Translations under genes and position numbers: made by a program | Origin: an uncultured Actinomycetes bacterium | GTDB lineage: Bacteria > Actinomycetota > Coriobacteriia > Coriobacteriales > Atopobiaceae | Length of the DNA stretch: 64,000 nucleotides | Assembly (NCBI GenBank): GCA_900314685.1 | Contig: OMWE01000006.1 | Span: forward strand, 1-64,000 | Reading direction: 5' to 3' | The notes under the pieces: model-generated | Database searches by the model: none | What the model was told of the DNA's origin: nothing | The model's input: the letters and a program-made list of their open reading frames with translations, nothing else | In this document: piece by piece, positions 36,233 through 46,452 of the stretch | Layout: each line of letters opens with the position of its first letter | Numbering within the stretch: the first letter of the stretch is position 1

Positions 36233-37615
36233 TTAGGCCTCGGCAGCCTCGGCAGCGGCGATCTCCTGCTCCTCAGCGTAGAGCTCAGCGTCATAGCGCT
36301 TGAAGAACGGGAAGTAGATGGCCGTAGCGACAGCGGCGCACAGGAAGGCGAGGATGATCGACTTCCAGTCCATCGTGGACAGGAAGGCGCAGACGCCGAT
36401 GGGGGTGCACCAAGGAGCGTTGGCGATGATCGGGGTCACGATGCCGGTGGAGATGGCAAGGTAAGCGATGCAGGCGGTGGCCATAGGAGCCAGGAAGAAC
36501 GGGATGGCCATGTTGGGGTTGTACACGATAGGCAGACCGAAGAGGATCGGCTCGTTGATGTTGAAGAACGCAGGAGCGATCTCAGCGCGACCGATGGCCT
36601 TGAGCTGCTCGGACTTGGCCAGGAAGAACATGCAGAGGGTCAGGCCGAAGGTAGCGCCGGAACCACCGATGATAACGAAGGCGTTCTGGAACTGGCCAGC
36701 GAAGACGTTCTTGGCACCCTCGTCAACGTTCTGAGCGAAGTTGATCAGGGCGATAGGATCGGAGAAGGCACCGATGATGGAAGCGCCGTGGATGCCGACG
36801 AGCCAGAGGAGGTGAATCAGGAGCTCGATGACGATGACGCCGCCGAGGGAGCCGACCAGGTTGGTGACGAAGCCGAACGGCACGGACAGAATCTCATAGA
36901 AGTCGTAGCCGGTCATGTTGAGGACGCCCTGGAGCACCATGGAGATGAGGGCGATGAAGGTAGCGGGGACCAGCGAGGTGAAGGAACGGGCAACGCCGTC
37001 GGGCACGACGTCCGGCAGCTTGATGACGATGTTCTTCTGGACGCAGGTCTTATAGATGGTGACGGCGAGCCAAGCGATGATGATGGCCTGGAAGATGCCC
37101 GAGGAGCCCATGCGGCCGATGCCGGAGGCGGAGATGTCCCAGCCAGCGACCTTGAGGCCAGAGAGGGAACCGGCCTCGAGGGCGGCGTTGACGGCGTCAG
37201 CGTCGGACTCGGCCATGACGAAGTTGCCGTCGACGATGTCGAGCTGCGGCATCATCATGAAGTACATGAAGATGGTCAGCAGGACGCCGTTGAGCGGCTT
37301 GATGTCCACGTCTTCCTCGTCGGCCCAGATGCGGGTGTACTCAAAAGAGATGCCGATCAGGAAGTAGATGGACAGGATGCTCATAGAAGCGGAGTTTGCG
37401 ATGCTGTACAGGTTGGTGATGTGGTCCAGGGAGACCGCATAGATACCCGTCAGGAACGGGAAGACCTGGGGCAGAATCGCGATAATCAGGAACGCAGAGC
37501 CGACGATCGTGAAGGCGATCGAGCTCATGCCCGCGGCCTGAATGGCGCGGACCATCTTATAGGACGCAAACTTCTGCATGGGTCCCATAAGATTCTTTTC
37601 AATCCACTCAAACAC
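36233..37615 (-). CDS. PTS lactose/cellobiose-family enzyme IIC
   Basis: A 460-residue PTS permease with about ten membrane helices. It begins (V/M)FEWIEKNLMGPMQKFASYKM, carries VGIHGASIIGAFSDPIALIN and the conserved AEIAPAFFNINEPILFGLPI, and ends in an Ala/Glu-rich tail. Translation appears to start at a GTG (37615), because GGAGGAGGT is placed 6-8 bases before it and no ATG is close. It is the last gene of a leftward operon of IIA, IIB, a 174-residue membrane protein and this IIC. A second, stand-alone IIC of the same family lies at 29449-30807 and may share the same IIA/IIB. Confidence 0.9.
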   Translation of the reverse strand: MFEWIEKNLMGPMQKFASYKMVRAIQAAGMSSIAFTIVGSAFLIIAILPQVFPFLTGIYAVSLDHITNLYSIANSASMSILSIYFLIGISFEYTRIWADEEDVDIKPLNGVLLTIFMYFMMMPQLDIVDGNFVMAESDADAVNAALEAGSLSGLKVAGWDISASGIGRMGSSGIFQAIIIAWLAVTIYKTCVQKNIVIKLPDVVPDGVARSFTSLVPATFIALISMVLQGVLNMTGYDFYEILSVPFGFVTNLVGSLGGVIVIELLIHLLWLVGIHGASIIGAFSDPIALINFAQNVDEGAKNVFAGQFQNAFVIIGGSGATFGLTLCMFFLAKSEQLKAIGRAEIAPAFFNINEPILFGLPIVYNPNMAIPFFLAPMATACIAYLAISTGIVTPIIANAPWCTPIGVCAFLSTMDWKSIILAFLCAAVATAIYFPFFKRYDAELYAEEQEIAAAEAAEA

Positions 37616-37681
37616 AGTGTTACCTCCTCCAGTGAAACCTGCTTGTCCGCACGGTTGGGGACGACGCCCTCCCACAGCGCA

Positions 37682-38206
37682 CTAATATTTGTACTCGCCG
37701 TCGACAACCTTGCGGTAGAGCGCGTATTGCTTGTCGGTATTGGTGCTGATGAGATAGAGCCTATAGAGCAGAAACGCGCGCACACCAATACCAATTGCGA
37801 GCGTGACATAGGCCGGAAGGACGTCCGCGTAGTAGAAGAAGAAAACCTCTTTGCCCGCAACCAGCGTGACGCCAGCCGCAGCGAGGTACAGCAGGATGCC
37901 GACCTCGACGCCGATCTCAGTCCACTTCAGGCGCTTGACGCCATACGTCATCATGCGGGACTGCTCGACAACGCCGACCGCGTCCGCGATGGCGCAGGCG
38001 AAGGGCAGGAGACCGGACAGACCGATGCCTTGGTCTGTGGCGCCCATCCAAAAGAGCCAGTAGAGATCGATGCACAGCACGATGGTGCTCGTAATGCGCA
38101 CGGGCAGCAGACGGGTGCCGCGGGCGCCACGCAACTGCATGTCGCGACGGCTATTGCGGGTCTTCCGCTGCTCTACTCGCTTCTCTTTGTCCTTCTTGCT
38201 TGCCAC
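37682..38206 (-). CDS. Membrane protein of unknown function within a PTS operon
   Basis: A 174-residue membrane protein I do not recognise. A very basic N-terminus (MASKKDKEKRVEQRKTRNSR) is followed by about four hydrophobic segments: STIVLCIDLYWLFWMG, GLSGLLPFACAIADAVGV, VGILLYLAAAGVTLVAG and YVTLAIGIGVRAFLLYRLYL. By charge the N-terminus should be inside. It lies between the IIB gene (34 bp away) and the IIC gene (66 bp away), so it is co-transcribed with a complete PTS. No PTS motif is present. It might help the permease assemble or sense its state; this is only a guess from position. Confidence 0.75.
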   Translation of the reverse strand: MASKKDKEKRVEQRKTRNSRRDMQLRGARGTRLLPVRITSTIVLCIDLYWLFWMGATDQGIGLSGLLPFACAIADAVGVVEQSRMMTYGVKRLKWTEIGVEVGILLYLAAAGVTLVAGKEVFFFYYADVLPAYVTLAIGIGVRAFLLYRLYLISTNTDKQYALYRKVVDGEYKY

Positions 38207-38239
38207 TCGGACGTCCCTCTCAAATCAATCCGGGTAAAA

Positions 38240-38539
38240 CTACTTGCCGATGAGCTCGTCGATCTGCTTGAAGATGGCGGGGCAGTTCTGACGGCCGTAA
38301 TCCTTCATCTGCATGACGCCGACGGGAATCCTGTTGCCCGTCTTCTTGACGACAGCATCCTTCTGGAAGGAGACCTGGGGGCCAAGCATGATAACATCGA
38401 CGTCGATGTCAGCCTTGACCTCAGGCACGGAACGGGCCGCAATCTCCAGAGGGATGTTCTGCTCCTCGGCATACTTCTGCATCTTCTTCATCAGCATGCT
38501 GGTGGACATACCAGCGTTGCACACAAGCAGAACCTTCAT
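38240..38539 (-). CDS. PTS lactose/cellobiose-family enzyme IIB
   Basis: A 99-residue soluble IIB phosphocarrier. The N-terminal P-loop VLLVCNAGMSTSML holds Cys7, which takes phosphate from IIA and passes it to the incoming sugar. The rest (DVIMLGPQVSFQKDAV and IPVGVMQMKDYG) matches the cellobiose/lactose IIB fold, and the length is usual. Genes for IIA (37 bp upstream) and a membrane protein and IIC downstream are in the same direction. It may also serve the IIC at 29449-30807, whose operon has no IIB. Confidence 0.93.
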   Translation of the reverse strand: MKVLLVCNAGMSTSMLMKKMQKYAEEQNIPLEIAARSVPEVKADIDVDVIMLGPQVSFQKDAVVKKTGNRIPVGVMQMKDYGRQNCPAIFKQIDELIGK

Positions 38540-38575
38540 TACTTTCCTCCTGTTTGATGGTACGTACTGGCCAAA

Positions 38576-38932
38576 CTAGGCGTTGACCTTGGCTTCGAGC
38601 TCAGCGAGCTTCTTGTAGAGCGCGATGATCTCGACTGCGAGGTCGCCAACCGCGATGGAGTCCATCAGGTGGTCCTGAGAGTGCACCAGAAGCACGTCCA
38701 CGGGAATGTGGTGGCCCTGAGCCTCGGAGACCAGCAGCTTGGTCTGCGTGTTGTGCGCCTCGAGCGACGGCTCCTCGGCCTGCTTCATCAGGTCGTCAGC
38801 CTCGTCGAAGTTGCCCTCGCGAGCGGCCTTCATAGCGTTCATGTACAGGCTGCGCGCGGTGCCGGCGGTGGAGATAAGACCGAATGCGATCTCCTCGGAC
38901 TCGCTCATCTCCTCATCTTCCTCATCTGCCAT
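38576..38932 (-). CDS. PTS lactose/cellobiose-family enzyme IIA
   Basis: A 118-residue all-helical IIA protein. Conserved residues are clear: FGLISTAGTARSLYMNAM at the start and VDVLLVHSQDHLMDS, where His84 corresponds to the phosphorylated His78 of lactococcal IIA-Lac and Asp87/His88 to its metal and support residues. An acidic stretch (ADEEDEEMSESEE) precedes the fold. The start at 38932 is set by GGGAGGTG eight bases upstream; the GTG three codons earlier would overlap it. It is the first gene of the operon, behind a promoter-like TATACT box and an inverted repeat. Confidence 0.93.
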   Translation of the reverse strand: MADEEDEEMSESEEIAFGLISTAGTARSLYMNAMKAAREGNFDEADDLMKQAEEPSLEAHNTQTKLLVSEAQGHHIPVDVLLVHSQDHLMDSIAVGDLAVEIIALYKKLAELEAKVNA

Positions 38933-39041
38933 GCGAATCACCTCCCTGGTGAAATCAGGCCTCCCGGCCTACCCTGTGATGCAAACCCGTTTTTCGTCTG
39001 CGTTACACACAGACTTTTCACGGGGCGTTCAACGTCCCTCC

Positions 39042-39085
39042 AGTATACACACACTTTTCCTTCACATTTCTCAGAACGAGAGAAA
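39042..39085 (-). promoter_or_regulatory. Promoter region of the PTS A-B-C operon
   Basis: On the minus strand TATACT (complement of 39042-39047) fits a -10 box about 110 bp before the IIA start. No clear -35 is seen. Just upstream, TTTCTC (39067-39072) and GAGAAA (39080-39085) form an inverted repeat with a 7-bp spacer that could be an operator. No regulator gene lies next to this operon. Confidence 0.4.
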
Positions 39086-39131
39086 ATTTTTCCCTGTAGC
39101 GGGCCGACTTTTTTGCATGTGTTTATGGTCC

Positions 39132-39172
39132 AAAAAAATGCCCCCGTCCGCACTATTTTTTCGGACGGGGGC
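39132..39172 (-). terminator. Rho-independent terminator of the dnaK-grpE-dnaJ-hspR operon
   Basis: A perfect 11-bp stem, GCCCCCGTCCG (39140-39150) with CGGACGGGGGC (39162-39172), followed on the minus strand by ATTTTTTT (complement of 39132-39138). It lies about 90 bp after the hspR stop. Confidence 0.92.
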
Positions 39173-39262
39173 ACAGGGTGTCTTTTCCTGTAGGAATCTT
39201 ACAAATGGTCTTGCAATCAAGCAGCGCCGACCACCGGGCTCGCTTGCTGCTGAGAGCCGCCG

Positions 39263-39679
39263 CTAGTCCTGCGGATCGCCGCTGGAGAGCAGGCCACGCA
39301 TCAGCTGCTCGGGCGTCCCGCCGTCGTAGCGGGCCAGGGCCGTGATCTTTTCGCGCATGCGGAACTCGTGCACTTCCTCCTCGAGCTCGCGCACATGGTC
39401 GCGGAGGTCGTCGTTCTCGGCCTGGAGCTTGTCCATCCGTTCACGCATGTCGAGGATGCGCACCACGCCAGCGAGGTTGATGCCCTCGTCGGTGAGCTTG
39501 CTGATCAGGTTGAGGCGCTCGATGTCGTGCTGGGAATACAGGCGCGTGTTGCCGCGGGAACGCCCCGGGGTCACCAGGCCCTTTTGCTCGTAGACGCGCA
39601 GCGTCTGGGGGTGCATGCCCGTGAGCTCCGCCGCCACGCTAATCATGTAGAGCGGCTGGTCCTTGTCGCTACGAGGCAT
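39263..39679 (-). CDS. hspR: MerR-family heat shock regulator HspR
   Basis: A 138-residue HspR repressor. The MerR-type helix-turn-helix is [20 protein letters not shown] followed by [20 protein letters not shown]; the sequence of the recognition helix region is that of HspR rather than of metal-sensing MerR proteins. A Glu/Leu-rich coiled coil ([20 protein letters not shown]) allows dimerisation. In actinobacteria HspR represses dnaK and clpB by binding an inverted repeat and uses DnaK as co-repressor. It is the last gene of the dnaK operon and overlaps dnaJ by 11 bp. The canonical box (CTTGAGT-N7-ACTCAAG) is not seen; a different inverted repeat stands before hsp20, clpB and dnaK. Confidence 0.93.
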   Translation of the reverse strand: MPRSDKDQPLYMISVAAELTGMHPQTLRVYEQKGLVTPGRSRGNTRLYSQHDIERLNLISKLTDEGINLAGVVRILDMRERMDKLQAENDDLRDHVRELEEEVHEFRMREKITALARYDGGTPEQLMRGLLSSGDPQD

Positions 39680-40631
39680 AGCGCTCCACGTCCTTTCGGT
39701 ACTCGCGCGTGTCGGCGTCGTGCAGCGCGGCCAGCGCCTTGCGCTCGGCGTCGGTCAGGTGCGTCGGCACCTGCACTTTGACCGTCACGTAGAGGGCGCC
39801 TTGCGCGCCCTTGTTCTTGACGTCAGGAGCCCCAAGGTCGCGGAAGCGGAACGTCTTGCCGTCCTGCGTGCCCGCCGGCACCTTGAGCCGGACGACCTTG
39901 CCGCCGGGGGTCGGCACGTCGACCTGGGCGCCGAGGGCCGCCTCGTAGACGGAGACGGGCAGGTCCATGCGCACGTCGGCACCATCGCGCTTCCAGAGCG
40001 GGTGCTCTGCCACGCGCGTCGTGATCACGAGGTCGCCGCGCTCGCCGCCGTTGACGCCGGCCTCGCCGCGGCCGCGGTAGCGGATCTTGCCGCCGTCCAC
40101 CGCGCCTGCGGGGACCTTGACCGTGAGCGTCTGGCGCTCGCCGGTCGACGGCACCGTGAAGCTCACCTTGCGCTGTGTGCCCGCAAAGGCCTCCTCGGCC
40201 GACACGCTGATCTCGAGCGTCAGGTCGCTGCCCTTGGCTGGTCGGTTGACGGGACGCCCCTGCCCACCGGCACCGCCAAAGATGGACGAGAAGTCGAAGC
40301 CGCTGAAGGCACCGTCACCGTTGCGCATGCTGCCCAGGATGTCGTCCCAGTTCATGCCGCCGGTGTAGGTGTAGGTACGGTTGCGGCCGCCCGAGCCGCC
40401 GAAGTCGGCGCCGGGGATGCCGCCGAACATCAGCATCTGGTCGTACTCCTTGCGCTTGTCCGGGTTGGACAGCGTGTTGTACGCCTCGCTGATCTCCTTG
40501 AACTTCTGCTCGTCGCCGCCCGCATCCGGGTGGTACTTGGCCGCAAGCTTGCGGAACGCCTTGCGGATCTCCTCCTCAGAGGCGTTTTTGCTCACGCCGA
40601 GCACATCGTAAAAGTTTTTCTTGTCAGCCAT
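39669..40631 (-). CDS. dnaJ: DnaJ co-chaperone without zinc-finger domain (CbpA type)
   Basis: A 320-residue type II J protein. The J domain has [20 protein letters not shown] and the HPD tripeptide in [11 protein letters not shown], which stimulates the DnaK ATPase. A Gly/Phe-rich linker (~75-125, GGSGGRN and [16 protein letters not shown]) leads to the two C-terminal substrate-binding domains ([20 protein letters not shown] and [20 protein letters not shown]). The four CxxCxGxG repeats of classical DnaJ are absent. Its place between grpE and hspR makes it the main DnaK partner of this operon. It starts 95 bp after grpE and overlaps hspR by 11 bp. Confidence 0.93.
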   Translation of the reverse strand: MADKKNFYDVLGVSKNASEEEIRKAFRKLAAKYHPDAGGDEQKFKEISEAYNTLSNPDKRKEYDQMLMFGGIPGADFGGSGGRNRTYTYTGGMNWDDILGSMRNGDGAFSGFDFSSIFGGAGGQGRPVNRPAKGSDLTLEISVSAEEAFAGTQRKVSFTVPSTGERQTLTVKVPAGAVDGGKIRYRGRGEAGVNGGERGDLVITTRVAEHPLWKRDGADVRMDLPVSVYEAALGAQVDVPTPGGKVVRLKVPAGTQDGKTFRFRDLGAPDVKNKGAQGALYVTVKVQVPTHLTDAERKALAALHDADTREYRKDVERYAS

Positions 40632-40726
40632 GGCGAACCCGCCTCCCCTCTTGCCGCGCCGGGTCCGAGAGCCCGTCGCGCTGATATCGCACCGGGATGC
40701 GTGGCACCCCGGTGCGCTCGTTGGTC

Positions 40727-41482
40727 TTACTTGTCTGCCTTTGCGGCCTCGCGTTTGGGGCCGCCGTAGGTCACCTGCACCATAGCCTCGCGGATGACCT
40801 TGCCGCCCATGCGGTAGCCGCGCATGTAGACGGCCGCCACCGTCTCGTCGGGCTGCTCGGTGTCTTCCACGCGCCCGACCGCCTGGTGCTCCATCGGGTT
40901 GAAGGCCTCGCCCGCCGGGTCGATGACCTCCACGCCCTCCTTGGCCAGGATGGACAGCATCTTGTCGTGGACCGCCTGGACGCCGGCGACGAACTGGTCG
41001 AACTGGTTGTCCTCGCCGTCGGAGGCCGCGGCGCCGGAGGCATGCTCGATCGCACGCTCCATGTCATCGAGCACCGGCAGCAGGCTGGTCACGAGCTTCT
41101 CGGAGGCACGCTCTTTCTCGTCCAGACGCTCCTGGGCGGTGCGGCGGCGGTAGTTGTCCCAGTCCGCCTGCAGCCGGAGAAGACGATCCTTCGCCTCGGC
41201 AGCCTGCTTCTTTGCGGCCTCGGCAGCGTCCTGCGCCTCGGTCAGCTGCGCCTGCAGCTCGCCTTGCCTCTTTTCGGCTTCGGCCTTGATGTCTGCCTCA
41301 GCCGCGGCCTCGCCGGCTCGTTTCGCGGCCTCGACCATGGCCTCCTCGTCGTCGGCCTCGGTCTCGATCGGCACTTTCACGTCGCTCTCCTCGGGGGTCT
41401 GGGTGCCTGCGTCCTCGGGGGTGGCCCCGGGGGCGGCCTCCTCGGTCGCCTCCGGGTCCTTCTTCACATCCGTATCGGACAT
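40727..41482 (-). CDS. grpE: Nucleotide exchange factor GrpE
   Basis: A 251-residue GrpE that releases ADP from DnaK. A long, acidic, Ala/Glu-rich N-terminal helix (~40-115, with [20 protein letters not shown]) is followed by the conserved core [20 protein letters not shown] and the C-terminal beta-domain with [14 protein letters not shown] and [15 protein letters not shown]. The N-terminal acidic extension makes it longer than the ~200 residues of Escherichia coli GrpE. The start at 41482 (MSDTDVKKD) is preferred over a GTG three codons upstream, since AAGG then has normal spacing. It begins 11 bp after dnaK. Confidence 0.95.
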   Translation of the reverse strand: MSDTDVKKDPEATEEAAPGATPEDAGTQTPEESDVKVPIETEADDEEAMVEAAKRAGEAAAEADIKAEAEKRQGELQAQLTEAQDAAEAAKKQAAEAKDRLLRLQADWDNYRRRTAQERLDEKERASEKLVTSLLPVLDDMERAIEHASGAAASDGEDNQFDQFVAGVQAVHDKMLSILAKEGVEVIDPAGEAFNPMEHQAVGRVEDTEQPDETVAAVYMRGYRMGGKVIREAMVQVTYGGPKREAAKADK

Positions 41483-41493
41483 GTCAATCACCC

Positions 41494-43413
<1,920 letters not shown>

Positions 43414-43518
43414 TGTGTTTCCTCTCTTTCGCTCCCGGCCTCACGGCACTGCGCCGGGAGGGTCACACCTTTACTGCGGGTCTTTGTATTTGTTCCCCTG
43501 CGTTGGAATTCTATACAT

Positions 43519-43543
43519 AATCTAAGTCTTCACACATTAGATT
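43519..43543. promoter_or_regulatory. Putative HspR operator upstream of dnaK
   Basis: AATCTAA (43519-43525), 11 bp, TTAGATT (43537-43543), a perfect 7-bp inverted repeat. On the minus strand TATAGAAT follows within ten bases and may be the -10 box, so a bound repressor would block the polymerase. Confidence 0.7.
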
Positions 43544-43667
43544 TTTTGCAGTCCTCCATATAGGGGTCACAGATGCGGCGGGGCGTGTGCTGCGCGGCCA
43601 CCGGTCGCCCACCATCTGCCGTGCACTCCACTGCCAACCTCTGCCCGCGCCACCCACGCTGGTCACA

Positions 43668-43718
43668 CTGCCCGTCGCCGTGCGTACCGCCTGCGCTGCC
43701 CGTCGCCGTGCGTGCCAC
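43668..43718. repeat. Two 23-bp direct repeats with 28-bp period
   Basis: CTGCCCGTCGCCGTGCGT at 43668 and again at 43696, in a GC-rich stretch between the dnaK promoter and the YfcE-type gene. Less perfect related sequence precedes them. No open frame in this stretch looks coding. Confidence 0.65.
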
Positions 43719-43774
43719 CGAGCGCGAGTGCGTGTATTCTGCAGGTAGTTGGCCACACCCGCAAAGGAGTACCC

Positions 43775-44362
43775 ATGAAGCTGCTGATTGCCTCCGATAT
43801 CCACGGCGCCGCGCGGTGGTGCGAGCGTCTCATGCGCGCGATCGACGCGGAGCGGCCCGACCGCGTGGTGCTGCTGGGCGACCTGCTCTACCACGGCCCG
43901 CGCAACGACGTGCCCGCCGACTACGCGCCCAAGCAGGTCATCGCGATGCTTTCCGCCATCGCGCCGCAGGTCATCGCCGTGCGCGGCAACTGCGAGGCCG
44001 AGGTCGACCAGATGGTGCTCCCCTTCCCCTGCCTGGCGGACTACGCCGTGATCCTCGACGAGGCGGGCGCCCCCGTCGCGGCGGGCGGCGATGCCGGCGG
44101 CCGTCAGCTCCGCGAGCTGTTCTGCACGCACGGGCACGTCTTTGGCGCGGGGCGTGACAACTCCGTCGACAACCTGCCGCCACTTGCCCCGGGCACTACG
44201 CTCGTGTACGGCCACACGCACATCAAGGCGTACGAGGAGAGCGCACTGCACCCGGGCGTCTGGATCTTTAACCCCGGCAGCGTGGGCATCCCCAAGGACG
44301 GCACCCACAGCTACGGCATCTACCAGGATGGACGTTTCGAGCACCGCCTGCTGGAGGAGTAG
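43775..44362 (+). CDS. YfcE-type metallophosphoesterase
   Basis: A 195-residue calcineurin-like phosphodiesterase of the YfcE/MJ0936 group. Metal-binding motifs are in order: LIASDIHGAARW (D-x-H), VVLLGDLLYHGPRN (GD), AVRGNCEAEVD (GN-C; most members have GNCD), FCTHGHVFG (H) and VYGHTHIKAYE (GHTH). These enzymes hydrolyse phosphodiesters in vitro and their natural substrate is mostly unknown. The start at 43775 follows AAAGGAG. It is transcribed alone, away from dnaK, and its 3' side is followed by a ~230-bp inverted-repeat element. A second, only distantly similar phosphodiesterase is at 61882-62370. Confidence 0.9.
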   Translation: MKLLIASDIHGAARWCERLMRAIDAERPDRVVLLGDLLYHGPRNDVPADYAPKQVIAMLSAIAPQVIAVRGNCEAEVDQMVLPFPCLADYAVILDEAGAPVAAGGDAGGRQLRELFCTHGHVFGAGRDNSVDNLPPLAPGTTLVYGHTHIKAYEESALHPGVWIFNPGSVGIPKDGTHSYGIYQDGRFEHRLLEE

Positions 44363-44513
44363 GGCTGCCGGTGACGCATCCATCATCGCGTGCCCACGCC
44401 TGCACCGACAGAAATCCCAACCCAAGTGCTTGGCTAGGACCACGCCACCTGCGTTCATGTTGCCCGGGGCACGCACGGGCATCTGCCGGACGGCCCGCAG
44501 TGGCCCGCCTATC

Positions 44514-44743
44514 GACCCCCCATTCGAAGATATGACCCTTTTGAGTCATCCGCGGAGCAAGGCAACCTCACAAAGCCGCTGGTAGAGGAGTCATCGTCTC
44601 GGCCCGAGAAAACACGGCGCTTTTTTGTTTGTTGCAAAATATATATCCGCTGGTAGATGAACCGTAAAAGAGGCTCGCTCGGCCCACGTATCACCAAAAA
44701 CCGGCTCAATGACTCAAAAGGGTCATGTCTTCGAAGAGGGGTC
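44514..44743. mobile_element. MITE-like element, copy A (230 bp)
   Basis: Terminal inverted repeats of about 35 bp: the left end (44514-44549) contains TTCGAAGATATGACCCTTTT and the right end (44709-44743) its near-perfect complement. The same ends, length and several internal blocks (CTCACAAAG-CGCTGGTAG, GAAAACACGGC, GTATCACC) occur in the element at 61122-61350, in the opposite orientation. It has no coding capacity for a transposase. It lies between the converging ends of two genes, close to the stop of the lipoprotein gene, and could act as a two-way hairpin terminator. No clear target-site duplication. Confidence 0.75.
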
Positions 44744-44757
44744 CGGCGCAAAGCCCT

Positions 44758-45414
44758 TTACGCTTGCGTTTTGTACGAGCTCTGGACGAGGCCCAAGTAC
44801 GTGTTCACGGCATCGGAGTCGGTGGCCGAGATGATGATGCCGATGAGGTTGCCGCCGTTCTTCACCAGGTACATCGCGCCGGGGTTGCCCGAGCCCAGCG
44901 TCATCGTGTAGCACTGGGACGAGACGCCGTCGATCGGCAGGTCCACCTGCGCGATATCCGTGTAGCCCATGCCCTCGAACGAGGTCACGAACTCGTCGGC
45001 GACCTTGTCGTCCAGCTCGTGGTCAAACGCGCCGTAGCTCAGCATGCCCATCATAGCCGTGGCGTCCGCGCCGTCGGAGTCGGCGTAGTAGATGCCCTGC
45101 GAGAGGCTGTCCGCCGTGCTGCCGTCGCCGCTCGAGACCTCGCGCGTGTCGATCTCGACCCAATCCTTGGGCACGCTGATGTAGCCAAAGGTCGGATTGC
45201 CGATCTGCTGGTATTTGGCCGCCTCGGCCGCCGCGGAGCCGTCCGAGCCAGCAGCCGCGCCGTTCGTCTTGCCGCAGGCGGGCAGCGCGCAGGCGCACAC
45301 CGCCAGTACGAGCGCGACCAGGGGAAGAAGGACGCGCTTCTTCGCCGCCCGATGGGTGCGGGCAACCCCAGCGGGAGCGGACGCGGGGGCGACGGGACGA
45401 TGCGCTCGCCTCAT
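44758..45414 (-). CDS. Lipoprotein of unknown function
   Basis: A 218-residue secreted lipoprotein. A long basic N-terminus (about 27 residues) leads to the hydrophobic stretch VLLPLVALVLAVCACALPAC with lipobox LPAC; the Cys at about 47 should be lipid-modified. A Gly/Ser/Ala-rich linker follows, then a domain with NPTFGYISVPKDWVEID, DHELDDKVADEFVTSFEGMG and a C-terminal IIGIIISATDSDAVNTYLGL, a layout seen in actinobacterial lipoproteins of the PsbP-like or LpqN-like kind. That assignment is tentative. It starts 2 bp after the DedA gene stop, so the two are translationally linked. Confidence 0.8.
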   Translation of the reverse strand: MRRAHRPVAPASAPAGVARTHRAAKKRVLLPLVALVLAVCACALPACGKTNGAAAGSDGSAAAEAAKYQQIGNPTFGYISVPKDWVEIDTREVSSGDGSTADSLSQGIYYADSDGADATAMMGMLSYGAFDHELDDKVADEFVTSFEGMGYTDIAQVDLPIDGVSSQCYTMTLGSGNPGAMYLVKNGGNLIGIIISATDSDAVNTYLGLVQSSYKTQA

Positions 45415-45416
45415 CG

Positions 45417-46064
45417 CTACGCCGCCTTCTTAGCCAGGCGGCTGCGGAGCAGGCCGACGACCGTCGGCACCAGCGACACGACGATGATGGCGATGATCAG
45501 CAGCTCGAAGTGCTTCTGGACAAAGGGGATGCCACCGAAGAAATAGCCCAGCAGCGTGAAGAGCGTGGACCAGGTGATGCCGCCCAGGATGTTGAAGGCG
45601 AAGAAGTGGTGCCAGGCCATGCCGCCCATGCCCGCGAGGAAGGGCACAAAGGTGCGGATAAAGGGGAAGAAGCGCCCGAGGAAGATGGCGAGGCGGCCCC
45701 ACTTGTCGAGGAAGGCCTCCGATTTGGCGATGCGCTCGGGGGTCATGGCCTTGACCTTGCCGGAGTCGATGATCTTGCGGCCGAGGAAATGGCCGATGAA
45801 GAAATTGCACTGGTCGCCGAGGATGGCCGCCGCCCACGCGACGCCCAGCAGCACAAAGATATTGAAGTCGCCTGTCGCGGCGAAGAAGCCCGAGGCAAAG
45901 AGCAGGGAGTCGCCCGGCAGGAAGGGGAAGAAGACCACGCCCGTCTCGACGAAGATGATCAGGAAGATGAACCCATAGGCCGCGACCGGGCCCATCGCGA
46001 TGGCGGCGGCGATGGCACCGCGGGGGTCGTGGAGGAGGTCGGCGATGAAGTTGATGAAGGTCAT
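45417..46064 (-). CDS. DedA/SNARE-associated family membrane protein
   Basis: A 215-residue DedA-family integral membrane protein. It has the reentrant, Gly/Phe/Pro-rich motif FVETGVVFFPFLPGDSLLFA with the conserved acidic Glu, and the second half motif GRFFPFIRTFVPFLAGMGGM with the essential Arg residues. About five membrane segments. DedA proteins support lipid-carrier recycling (undecaprenyl phosphate flipping has been shown for some) and membrane potential. It is co-transcribed with the lipoprotein at 44758. Its start at 46064 lies about 20 bp before the SRP RNA terminator region. Confidence 0.92.
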   Translation of the reverse strand: MTFINFIADLLHDPRGAIAAAIAMGPVAAYGFIFLIIFVETGVVFFPFLPGDSLLFASGFFAATGDFNIFVLLGVAWAAAILGDQCNFFIGHFLGRKIIDSGKVKAMTPERIAKSEAFLDKWGRLAIFLGRFFPFIRTFVPFLAGMGGMAWHHFFAFNILGGITWSTLFTLLGYFFGGIPFVQKHFELLIIAIIVVSLVPTVVGLLRSRLAKKAA

Positions 46065-46085
46065 GCAGCTCCGATGTCCGTCTTA

Positions 46086-46120
46086 CAAAAAGACCCCGAT
46101 GTCGGCGGGCGGCTTCGGGG
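46086..46120 (-). terminator. Terminator of the SRP RNA gene
   Basis: CCCCGA (46094-46099) pairs with TCGGGG (46115-46120). On the minus strand the stem is followed by TTTTT (complement of 46087-46091), about 30 bp after the SRP RNA 3' end. Confidence 0.65.
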
Positions 46121-46149
46121 CGTGATGTGCGCTTGTGCAAGTGCGCTGC

Positions 46150-46236
46150 GTGGGAACGGGCGCCCGCCCGAGGCTCCTTATGGCTGCTGCCTCCCGGCCC
46201 TGACCAGGTTCGGAACAGTACGTCGCCCGAACCCAC
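46150..46236 (-). ncRNA. ffs: Signal recognition particle RNA (4.5S, small bacterial type)
   Basis: The minus strand carries the conserved SRP core: CCTGGTCAGG, then CCGGGAGGCAGCAGCCA, matching the tetraloop and the symmetric/asymmetric internal loops bound by Ffh. The ends pair: GTGGGTTCGGGCG at the 5' side (46236 inwards) with CGCCCGTTCCCAC at the 3' side (46162-46150), two mismatches in 13. About 87 nt, so it lacks the Alu domain. The RNA works with Ffh and FtsY in targeting of membrane proteins. Ends are estimated from pairing and could be off by a few bases. Confidence 0.9.
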
Positions 46237-46452
46237 GAAGCGCGCTTGCGAAGCGACAGTATACGTGATGCCCGCGCGGCGCGCGACCGCTCGCGCACAT
46301 TTCCACGAAAACCCGATGAGGGTGTCCGGTCGCCTGAGTACCATGGGGGTGTGAAGAAGAACGGCGTCGGCCGGGCGAGACGCACGGGCAGACGCACGCG
46401 CGGTAGACGTGCGCGGCTGACCGCACGGCGGCCCCGCCAGATCGGAGGAACC

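Noticed and set aside
36017-38557. Long plus-strand frame (846 codons) opposite the PTS operon
   Set aside because: Asp/Val/Gly/His-rich shadow of IIC and IIB genes in a GC-rich genome.
43414-43774. Search for CIRCE (TTAGCACTC-N9-GAGTGCTAA) or the classical HAIR site before dnaK
   Set aside because: Neither motif was found by eye before dnaK, clpB or hsp20; only the AATCTAA-N11 repeat is present.
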